Shown: positions 26,263-32,434 of the stretch, piece after piece
How the letters are laid out: every line of letters starts with the position of its first letter
Position numbering within the stretch: the first letter of the stretch is position 1
Source: an uncultured Alphaproteobacteria bacterium
Lineage (GTDB): Bacteria; Pseudomonadota; Alphaproteobacteria; Caulobacterales; Aquidulcibacteraceae
Length of the DNA: 38,463 bases
Assembly: GCA_902826245.1 (NCBI GenBank)
Contig: CADEEA010000008.1
Location: 38,987-77,449, forward strand
Direction: 5' to 3'
Program-made: the position numbers and the translations under genes
The notes under the pieces: generated by a model
What the model was told of the DNA's origin: nothing
Database searches by the model: none
Seen by the model: the letters and a program-made list of their open reading frames with translations, nothing else

Positions 26263-26520
26263 GTGCTTGTTCGTTTGGAGGACACTCGCGGCGCCATGGC
26301 CCATTTGGGCGCCATCGCCGACGCCAAGACGCCGGCCGACGTAATTACGCTTAAGGGCGTAACCTATCGCTATGTCCGCACCGACGGCCTCTGGGACCGC
26401 AAGGTACACGTCTACAAGGAGGCCAGCGTCAAGCGGCTCCGGCCTGCCTGGGCGGTCAAGGCCGCGGGGACAGCCATGCCCGCCATCCCGGCGCCGCCCA
26501 TGCGAGTAGAGCAAGCCTAA
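26263..26520 (+). CDS. Small orphan protein
   Basis: An 85-residue protein I do not recognise. It has no signal peptide or membrane segment, and consists of an N-terminal acidic/Ala region, a strand-rich centre (VITLKGVTYRYVRTDGLWDRKVHVY) and a Pro/Ala-rich end. The GTG at 26263 was chosen because AGGAG and AAGG lie upstream; an ATG at 26296 is the other option, behind a more distant GGAGGA. It is divergent from fabD and upstream of ffh on the same strand. Moderately likely to be real. Confidence 0.55.
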   Translation: MLVRLEDTRGAMAHLGAIADAKTPADVITLKGVTYRYVRTDGLWDRKVHVYKEASVKRLRPAWAVKAAGTAMPAIPAPPMRVEQA

Positions 26521-26551
26521 CGGCGCTCAACCGCCTCTTGCCGCCAACGCC

Positions 26552-26673
26552 GCGCTCCGTTAAGGAGCCGCCACGCGCCAAGCTCAGCTTCGCGCTTTGA
26601 CCGGCACAGGCGTCCGCATTCGGGACGCCGGAGGCAGGCAAGGCACCCCGCCCGACGTGATCGTCCGGCGGGG
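26552..26673 (+). promoter_or_regulatory. Structured leader upstream of ffh (three hairpins)
   Basis: Three inverted repeats lie in the 180 bases before ffh: GCTCC-GTTAA-GGAGC (26554-26568), GGCGTCC-GCATTCG-GGACGCC (26610-26630) and a 12-base near-perfect stem CCCCGCCCGACG/CGTCCGGCGGGG with loop TGAT (26646-26673, one mismatch). No T-tract follows the last stem. A cis-acting RNA is possible; a conserved ffh-associated leader RNA motif has been described in bacteria, but I cannot confirm membership. The conserved SRP RNA core was looked for here and not found. Confidence 0.45.
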
Positions 26674-26702
26674 CGAAGTGCGTTTGGGCGTGCGGAGAAA
26701 CC

Positions 26703-28166
26703 ATGTTCGAGGCCCTAACAGAACGCCTGGGCGGCGTATTTGACAAGCTCACGGGGCGCGGCGCGCTCAGTGAGGCTGATGTCGATGCGGCGCTGCGCGA
26801 GGTGCGCGTGGCGCTGCTGGAGGCCGATGTGGCGCTGCCGGTGGTGAAGGATTTCATCGCCAAGGTGCGCGTTGGCGCGGTCGGCGAGGCGGTGGTCAAG
26901 TCGGTCAAGCCCGGCCAACAGGTGGTCAAGATCGTCCACGACGCGCTGGTGGACATGCTGGGCGGCGATGCCGAGCCAGAAGGCCTGCGCGTCCACGGCG
27001 AGCCGCCGAACGTGATCATGATGGCCGGCCTGCAGGGCTCCGGCAAAACCACCACTACCGCCAAGCTGGCGCTGCGGCTCACCAAGACCGACAAGCGCCG
27101 CGTGCTTATGGCCTCGCTCGACGTGCGCCGGCCAGCGGCGATGGAGCAATTGGCGACGCTGGGAAAGTCCATCGGCGTTGACGTGCTGCCCATCGTGGCG
27201 GGCCAACCCCCTGCTGAAATCACCAAGCGCGCGCTGACCGCGGCGCGTCTCGGCGGCCACGACGTGCTGATCCTCGACACCGCCGGGCGCACCTCGATCG
27301 ACGAAGAGATGATGTTTGAGGCCGGCGAGATCGCCCGCATCGCCAGGCCGGGCGAAGTGCTACTTGTCGCTGACAGCCTCACCGGCCAGGACGCAGTCGA
27401 GACCGCCAAACGCTTTCACGAGCGACTGCCGCTCACCGGCCTGGTGCTGACCCGCACCGACGGCGACGGGCGCGGGGGCGCTGCGCTGTCTATGCGCGCG
27501 GTCACTGGGCTGCCGATCAAATTCCTCGGCGCCGGCGAGCGCACCGATGCGCTGGAAGTGTTCGACGCCCGCCGCGTGGCGGGGCGTATTCTTGGGCGCG
27601 GCGACATAGTCGGACTGGTCGAGAAGGCCGTCGAGCAAGTTGACCGCGACGAGGCCGAAAAGCTCGCCAAGAAAATGGCCAAAGGCCGCTTCGACTTCGA
27701 CGACATGGAAAAACAGCTCGGCCAATTGATCCAGATCGGCGGGTTGAAGGGCGTGATGGGGATGCTCCCCGGCGTCGGCAAGCTGAAGAGCCAAATTTCC
27801 GAAGCGCAGCTGGACGACAAAGTGCTGCGCCGCCAGATCGGCGTGATCCGCTCCATGACCAGGGCCGAGCGCGCCAAGCCGGACCTGATCAATGGCCGCC
27901 GCCGCGCCCGCATCGCCAAGGGCGCCGGCGTCGAGGTGGTCGAAGTCAACCGCCTCCTCAAGATGCACCGCAATATGGCCGACATGGCCAAGGCTATGGG
28001 TAAAGGCAAAATGCCGTTCGCCGGAATGCCGGGGATGGGAGGGGGAATGCCTTCGCCCGAGGCGCTTAAACAATTGGGATCGGGCCGGGCGCTTCCAGGC
28101 GGGGGACTGCCAGGGCTGCCATCTGGTGGCCTCCCGGGGCTTCCCGGAAGCAACAAAAAGAGCTAA
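26703..28166 (+). CDS. ffh: Signal recognition particle protein Ffh (SRP54)
   Basis: GTPase that binds signal sequences with 4.5S RNA and delivers ribosomes to FtsY. The 487-residue protein has the N domain, then the G domain with GLQGSGKTTTTAKLA, DTAGRTS and the TRTDGDGRGG motif, then a Met-rich M domain (GVMGMLPGVGKLK; SMTRAERAKPDLI; RRARIAKGAGVEV). The C-terminus is Gly/Met/Pro/Leu-rich. It starts the ffh-rpsP-rimM block, and its SRP receptor ftsY ends the same cluster. Confidence 0.97.
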   Translation: MFEALTERLGGVFDKLTGRGALSEADVDAALREVRVALLEADVALPVVKDFIAKVRVGAVGEAVVKSVKPGQQVVKIVHDALVDMLGGDAEPEGLRVHGEPPNVIMMAGLQGSGKTTTTAKLALRLTKTDKRRVLMASLDVRRPAAMEQLATLGKSIGVDVLPIVAGQPPAEITKRALTAARLGGHDVLILDTAGRTSIDEEMMFEAGEIARIARPGEVLLVADSLTGQDAVETAKRFHERLPLTGLVLTRTDGDGRGGAALSMRAVTGLPIKFLGAGERTDALEVFDARRVAGRILGRGDIVGLVEKAVEQVDRDEAEKLAKKMAKGRFDFDDMEKQLGQLIQIGGLKGVMGMLPGVGKLKSQISEAQLDDKVLRRQIGVIRSMTRAERAKPDLINGRRRARIAKGAGVEVVEVNRLLKMHRNMADMAKAMGKGKMPFAGMPGMGGGMPSPEALKQLGSGRALPGGGLPGLPSGGLPGLPGSNKKS

Positions 28167-28187
28167 ATCAACAGGAGTAGCATTGAA

Positions 28188-28547
28188 ATGTCATTGAAAA
28201 TTCGCCTCGCCCGCGGCGGCGCCAAGAAGCGCCCCTTCTACTCAATAGTGGTAGCCGACAGCCGCAATCCGCGTGATGGGCGATTCATAGAGAAGGTTGG
28301 CACGTACAACCCTATCCTGAAATCCGATGACCCAAACCGGGTCTTGCTCAAGCTTGATCGGATCCAGGACTGGATGAAAAAAGGCGCACTGCCAACCGAC
28401 CGCGTAGCGCGGTTTCTGGATCAGGCCGGCGTGTTCAAGCGCGAGGCCCGTAGCAACCCCAATAAGGCCCAGCCCGGCAAGAAGATGACCGAACGCGCCG
28501 CGTCGCGCGCTCCGGTAGCTGAAGGCGAAGCCGCCTCGGAGGCGTAA
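28188..28547 (+). CDS. rpsP: 30S ribosomal protein S16
   Basis: A 119-residue small-subunit protein. The conserved S16 domain occupies the first 80 residues ([46 protein letters not shown]), followed by a 35-residue Lys/Ala/Glu tail, as is common in Alphaproteobacteria. AGGAG lies about 10 bases before the ATG, 21 bp after ffh. The next gene, rimM, starts only 8 bp after its stop. Confidence 0.97.
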   Translation: MSLKIRLARGGAKKRPFYSIVVADSRNPRDGRFIEKVGTYNPILKSDDPNRVLLKLDRIQDWMKKGALPTDRVARFLDQAGVFKREARSNPNKAQPGKKMTERAASRAPVAEGEAASEA

Positions 28548-28555
28548 GAAAACCC

Positions 28556-29902
28556 TTGTCAGACAAGAAGCCTGTTGCGACCAAGCCTGCGGCCAAGGCT
28601 GCCTCGGCTGCGCCCGCGAAAAAGGCCGCCCCAGCCAAGCCAAGCGCCGCGAAGCCAGCCCCACGCGGGGCGACCAAGCCTGCCCCGGCGCCCATAAAGA
28701 CCGCCGCCAAACCGGCTGCGGCGCCAAAGCCTTCGCCTGCGTCCAAGGCCCAACCGAAGGCCGCTGCAACGGCGCCTAAGGCCGACAAGCCAGCGCCCAA
28801 AACAGCGTCGAAGGCCGCCGCGTCCAAGCCTATTTCGGCGCCAAAGCCGGCTACGAAGGCGCCCACGCATGCCAAGAAAGCGGCTGCCCCCAAGCCCGCG
28901 TCCAAGGCAGAAACGAAGAAGGCAGCGCCAACACCCGAGAAGACCCCGAGGAAGGCCGCCGCCCCGAACTCCACAGCGGCTCCGGAGGCAAAGCCGGCGG
29001 CCAAGACGCCGCCTGTTCCGAAGCCGGAAAAGCTGGCGAAAGCTCTTAAGAAACCAGCCGCGGAGACGATGGCAGGCAAGCCCGCGGCGACGCCGAAACC
29101 CGCTCCCGCACCTAAGTCTGAAAAACCTGTAAAAGCAGCCAAACCGCCGAAACCGCCCAAACCGGAAAAGCCGGCGAAACTCGCCCCTGTGGCCGCTGCG
29201 TTGGCCAAGCCGATGCCAGCCAAGCCGATGGCGGTCGCCGCGGGCCGGGCGCAGCCTCTGCTTCGCAGCGTTCCAACGCCGACGCGCGTGGCGCCGAAAC
29301 CGCTCGCCGCGCCGAAGCCCATGGCTGCCGAACCGGAGGCGGTGGGCGATCTGAAACCGGTGCCGGCGTTCAAGGGCAAGGGCACCGCCGCCAAGGGTAT
29401 GGTGCTGGTCGGAGCTATCGCCGGCGCGTTTGGCGTCAAGGGCGAGGTGCGGCTGCGCGCTTTCACGGAGAAGCGCGACGGCGTGATTTCATACGGCCCG
29501 CTGTATGGAGAGGACGGAAAAATCCTGCTCCGGCCAAAAAATTGGCGCGAGTTGAAGGATGGCGTCGCGATAACGGCCGCAGAAGTGAAGACGCGCGAAG
29601 ATGCTGAGAAATTGCGCGGGGCGCGCCTTTATGTCCCGCGAGCGAATCTGCCTGCGCCGCCCGAAGATGAGTTCTACATTGTCGACCTGCTTGGCTGCCG
29701 CGCGGAGGCGCTGGACGGAAAGGTGCTGGGCGACGTTTGCGCGGTGTGGAATTTCGGCGCCGGCGACATTATCGAGTACCGCCCCCCCAATGGCGGCCCC
29801 AATGTGCGCGTGACGTTCACTAAGGAAACCGCTCCGCTGGTGGACCTGCCGGGCAAACGGGTCGTGCTCGACCCGCCGGCGCCGGACGTTATGGAGAAAT
29901 AG
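28556..29902 (+). CDS. rimM: Ribosome maturation factor RimM with long Lys/Ala/Pro-rich N-terminal extension
   Basis: 16S rRNA processing factor that binds S19 and the 30S head. The conserved part starts at residue 282 (VGAIAGAFGVKGEVRLRAF) and ends with a PRC-barrel (DEFYIVDLLGCRAEALDG, about 371 onward). Before it lie about 280 residues of Lys/Ala/Pro repeats with few acidic residues, like histone H1-type or AlgP-type tails. Normal RimM is about 160-180 residues. The long frame starts at TTG 28556 (GGAGG is 13 bases upstream); ATG 29399 would give a normal-size RimM but has no good ribosome-binding site. The unbroken 281 codons of consistent composition argue that the extension is translated. 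Confidence 0.85.
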   Translation: MSDKKPVATKPAAKAASAAPAKKAAPAKPSAAKPAPRGATKPAPAPIKTAAKPAAAPKPSPASKAQPKAAATAPKADKPAPKTASKAAASKPISAPKPATKAPTHAKKAAAPKPASKAETKKAAPTPEKTPRKAAAPNSTAAPEAKPAAKTPPVPKPEKLAKALKKPAAETMAGKPAATPKPAPAPKSEKPVKAAKPPKPPKPEKPAKLAPVAAALAKPMPAKPMAVAAGRAQPLLRSVPTPTRVAPKPLAAPKPMAAEPEAVGDLKPVPAFKGKGTAAKGMVLVGAIAGAFGVKGEVRLRAFTEKRDGVISYGPLYGEDGKILLRPKNWRELKDGVAITAAEVKTREDAEKLRGARLYVPRANLPAPPEDEFYIVDLLGCRAEALDGKVLGDVCAVWNFGAGDIIEYRPPNGGPNVRVTFTKETAPLVDLPGKRVVLDPPAPDVMEK

Positions 29903-29919
29903 CTACGCTTGCACCAAGC

Positions 29920-29936
29920 GACTAGTCAGACTAGTC
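29920..29936. promoter_or_regulatory. Double palindromic operator before the toxin-antitoxin pair
   Basis: GACTAGTC-A-GACTAGTC: two copies of a perfect 8-base palindrome at a 9-base period, ending 7 bases before the antitoxin ATG and 17 bases after the rimM stop. This is the expected form of an operator bound cooperatively by an antitoxin dimer or a toxin-antitoxin complex, and would let the pair regulate itself inside the operon. Confidence 0.65.
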
Positions 29937-29943
29937 TGTTGGA

Positions 29944-30210
29944 ATGGCAACCTGGCAACTCCAAACGGCGAAGGCGAGACTCTCCGAACTCTTACGCGCC
30001 GTACGCGAGCACGGACCGCAAGTGATTTCTGTGCGCGGTAAGGAAGAATATCTGGTGAGCCTTAATTCGGGCGTCGGGCTGAAGCGGGGGCCAAGGACCT
30101 GGGACGAACTGATCGCCCCGATAGCGGGTCTTGGAGACGATATATTGCTCCCGCCGCGAAACGAGGTGCGCGAAGCGGAAACGCCCTTCGACGACCGCAA
30201 GGACCGCTAG
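29944..30210 (+). CDS. Type II antitoxin, Phd/YefM family
   Basis: An 88-residue antitoxin. The start MATWQLQTAKARLSELLRAVREHGPQVISVRGKEEYLVS is a typical Phd/YefM DNA-binding domain, and the C-terminal acidic/basic segment (REAETPFDDRKDR) would wrap the toxin. Its stop codon overlaps the toxin GTG by one base (TAGTG), which ensures coupled synthesis. The pair is placed between rimM and trmD, within a normally conserved operon. Confidence 0.9.
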   Translation: MATWQLQTAKARLSELLRAVREHGPQVISVRGKEEYLVSLNSGVGLKRGPRTWDELIAPIAGLGDDILLPPRNEVREAETPFDDRKDR

Positions 30211-30617
30211 TGTTCTTACTTGACACAATGGTCGTGTCAGACCCCACAAAAACGAGGCCCGATCCCGTAGTCGGAGCATGGCTACGCGCCTCCCCGCCAA
30301 GCCAGCAATTCGTGAGCGTACTCTCCATGGGAGAGGTGCAATTCGGCATCAGACGTCTCCCGCCCGGTGCTCGCCGCGAACGGCTCAATATCTGGTTTCG
30401 CAATGACCTCACCGCGTTCTTTGGGGAGCGCACGCTACCGATCGACGCCATCGTCGCGGACGTATGGTCGGGCATGCGGGCGGCGGCCAACCGCACTGTG
30501 GCGCCGATCGACGGCCTCATCGCAGCAACCGCGCTCGCGCACGGCCTCACGATTGTCTCGCGTAACGTACGCAATTTTGCGGGGCTTGGCGCGCCTGTGC
30601 TTGATCCCTGGCGCTGA
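30210..30617 (+). CDS. PIN-domain toxin, VapC family
   Basis: A 135-residue ribonuclease of the VapC/FitB type, which normally cleaves tRNA or other RNA when freed from its antitoxin. The acidic metal ligands Asp5 (FLLDT), Glu42 (SMGEVQFG) and Asp101 (PIDGLIAATA) are present. Two family positions differ: the usual Asn after DT is Met7, and the RNVRDF Asp is Asn122. The fourth site is often relaxed in this family, so activity is probable but unproven. GTG start overlaps the antitoxin stop; trmD begins 2 bp after its stop, so the toxin is inside the trmD transcript. Confidence 0.9.
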   Translation: MFLLDTMVVSDPTKTRPDPVVGAWLRASPPSQQFVSVLSMGEVQFGIRRLPPGARRERLNIWFRNDLTAFFGERTLPIDAIVADVWSGMRAAANRTVAPIDGLIAATALAHGLTIVSRNVRNFAGLGAPVLDPWR

Positions 30618-30619
30618 GG

Positions 30620-31288
30620 ATGTTCGCCACCTCCATCGTCACGCTGTTCCCCGAGGCTTTCCCAGGCACGCTCGGCCTGTCTTTGATCGGAAAGGCGCTA
30701 CGCGATGGCTTGTGGTCGCTTGAGACCGTGAACCTGCGCGATTTCGGGATCGGCCCGCACAAGAGCGTAGACGACACCCCGGCGGGCGGCGGCGCCGGCA
30801 TGGTGATCCGCGCTGACGTTGCCGCAGCGGCGCTCGATTCAATAACCGACGGCCGGCCGCTGATCTATCTTTCTCCACGAGGGGAACAACTCAGCCAGGC
30901 GATGGCGCGCGAATGGGCGGCTGGTCCAGGCGTCGTGTTGTTCTGCGGTCGCTTCGAGGGCCTGGATGAACGTGTCATCAACGCACGAGGACTGCGCGAA
31001 ATCGCTGTCGGAGAGGCAGTGCTCGCTGGTGGCGAAGCGGCGGCTTTAGTTCTTCTCGAAGCGTGTGTGCGCCTGATCCCCGGCGTGCTTGGCAACGAGG
31101 CCTCAATTGTGGAGGAGAGTTTCTCCGAAGGCCTGCTGGAGCATCCCCATTATACCCGCCCTCGAGAATGGGAAGGCCGCTCCATTCCAGAAATTTTGCT
31201 CTCGGGCGATCACGCCAAGATCGAAGCCTGGCGCCAGGCCGAGCGCGAACGGATCAGCGCCGCGGCCAGAGAGGGGAGCAAGCCGTAG
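30620..31288 (+). CDS. trmD: tRNA (guanine-N1)-methyltransferase TrmD
   Basis: Methylates G37 of tRNAs to m1G, preventing frameshifting. The 222-residue SPOUT-fold enzyme shows TLFPEAF, DTPAGGGAGMV, YLSPRGEQL, CGRFEGLDERV (trefoil-knot SAM site) and the C-terminal IPEILLSGDHAKIEAWR. It starts 2 bp after the VapC stop, so it is translated from the same message, and normally would follow rimM directly. Length is usual to slightly short for the family. Confidence 0.97.
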   Translation: MFATSIVTLFPEAFPGTLGLSLIGKALRDGLWSLETVNLRDFGIGPHKSVDDTPAGGGAGMVIRADVAAAALDSITDGRPLIYLSPRGEQLSQAMAREWAAGPGVVLFCGRFEGLDERVINARGLREIAVGEAVLAGGEAAALVLLEACVRLIPGVLGNEASIVEESFSEGLLEHPHYTRPREWEGRSIPEILLSGDHAKIEAWRQAERERISAAAREGSKP

Positions 31289-31333
31289 CGGACTGCCCCA
31301 ACACAGCCCGATTTGGCTGACACTGCGGACTGC

Positions 31334-31837
31334 ATGATCCGCTTCCTCGCCATCGCCCTCGCCTTGCTTTCGGCGCCGCCCGCGTCCGCGCAGGCCGGAG
31401 ATATCGGCGGGGCTATGCACAGACTGGCGGCGATCTGGCGACCCATCGCCGCGGGTGCAAACCAGGAGGCCGTTCGCAGGGCCTGCACTGGCGCGCTCGA
31501 TGAACTCGCTGCGGTCGACGCCGAATTGCCGGCCGAACTAAGTCCGCAGAATCTGGCTCGTGTACGCCCGCCCAACGGGCTCATCGTCATCCCACTCGGC
31601 GCTGAACCCACGGGCGCCTTTTTCTTTCCCCCGGCGGCGTTACCCTGGTTCGCCAGCGGGCTGGGTGCGGTTTCGGTAGTGGACGAGGCTCAAGGGCGGC
31701 TCAGCGTGCGAGACGCCGGGGGGGCCGAGATTGGACTTCAACTTGGTGCGCTTGGGTCTACGCCAGCGCTTCGGGTGTCTTCAGCTGGGGGCGAGGCCCA
31801 GACTTTCGTCGGCTGCGCCCCAACTTTGGCGCCTTGA
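31334..31837 (+). CDS. Predicted exported protein between trmD and rplS
   Basis: A 167-residue protein, unrecognised. The N-terminus [22 protein letters not shown] is a clear Sec signal peptide (cut after about residue 19). The mature part is Ala/Leu/Gly-rich with two Cys (ACTGA and GCAPT) that could form a periplasmic disulfide. ATG 31334 was preferred to the TTG seven codons upstream because it starts the signal peptide directly. The gene lies in the trmD-rplS gap, which is normally short in this cluster. Confidence 0.75.
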   Translation: MIRFLAIALALLSAPPASAQAGDIGGAMHRLAAIWRPIAAGANQEAVRRACTGALDELAAVDAELPAELSPQNLARVRPPNGLIVIPLGAEPTGAFFFPPAALPWFASGLGAVSVVDEAQGRLSVRDAGGAEIGLQLGALGSTPALRVSSAGGEAQTFVGCAPTLAP

Positions 31838-31928
31838 GGCCCTCGACAGCGGCGCGCCCTTCCCTTATACGCCCCGCTTTCCTGTTTTATGGCGGCGCCG
31901 GCGGCGGCGCTCCCTTGGCGTGACCCCC

Positions 31929-32336
31929 ATGAACCTGATCCAGACGCTCGAGCAAGAAGAAGTCACCCGCATCACGAAGGGCAAGACTGTGCCGGCCTTC
32001 GACCCGGGCGACACGCTGCGGGTCAACGTCAAGATCAAGGAAGGCGACCGTGAACGCGTCCAGGCCTATGAAGGCATTTGCATTGCACGCGCCGGCGCCG
32101 GCCTCAACGCGAACTTCACCGTACGCAAGATCAGCTTTGGCGAAGGCGTCGAGCGCGTATTTCCGCTCTATTCGCCGACTGTAGATTCTATCGAGGTCGT
32201 CCGCCGTGGCAAGGTACGCCGCGCGAAGCTTTATTATTTGCGCGATCGGCGCGGCAAGTCGGCCCGTATTGCCGAGCGTTCGGGCGGAGCACGCGAGGAC
32301 GATTTCGTTGGCGAAGCTGCGGACGCGGCGGAATAG
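31929..32336 (+). CDS. rplS: 50S ribosomal protein L19
   Basis: A 135-residue L19 with [31 protein letters not shown] and the [24 protein letters not shown] core; the last 20 residues are an acidic/Ala tail. Upstream in-frame sequence back to 31731 overlaps the exported protein and is not family-like, so ATG 31929 was taken as start. The TAG stop (32334-32336) lies inside the GAATAG first unit of a degenerate repeat array, so the end of the gene is partly defined by that repeat. Confidence 0.96.
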   Translation: MNLIQTLEQEEVTRITKGKTVPAFDPGDTLRVNVKIKEGDRERVQAYEGICIARAGAGLNANFTVRKISFGEGVERVFPLYSPTVDSIEVVRRGKVRRAKLYYLRDRRGKSARIAERSGGAREDDFVGEAADAAE

Positions 32337-32430
32337 CGGAGTACGGAAATAGGGGAATAGGTGAGTAGGGTCGTGTGGCTGCCCTAGCAGCACCCCCTAT
32401 TCCCTGCTCCCGTACTGCCCTATTCCCTTG
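32331..32430. repeat. Degenerate GAATAG/GAGTAG heptad-like array forming an imperfect palindrome
   Basis: From the rplS stop to just before the mtaB ATG, short units such as GAATAGC, GGAGTAC, AATAGGGG and GTGAGTAGGG follow one another; after a centre GTGGCTGCCCTAGCAGCAC the same kind of units recur in the opposite orientation (CCCTATTCCC, CTGCTCCC, CGTACTGCC). The two halves form a long imperfect inverted repeat. Units of this type are often dispersed in intergenic regions; no coding function is apparent. Confidence 0.7.
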
Positions 32431-32434
32431 CGCC

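Noticed and set aside
26521..26702. Possible 4.5S SRP RNA gene next to ffh
   Set aside because: The conserved SRP RNA core (GGTCAGG and GGAAGG-AGCAGCC type motif) is absent; only unrelated hairpins are present.
28545..28600. RimM extension as a displaced C-terminal tail of S16 through simple stop-codon gain
   Set aside because: The S16 and RimM frames differ, so a frameshift as well as a new stop would be needed; there is no direct evidence in the sequence.
28435..29466. 343-codon frame on the minus strand opposite the RimM extension, Gly/Ala/Phe-rich
   Set aside because: It is the complement of the Lys/Ala/Pro codon repeats; the composition follows from codon bias of the real strand and the frame has no ribosome-binding site.
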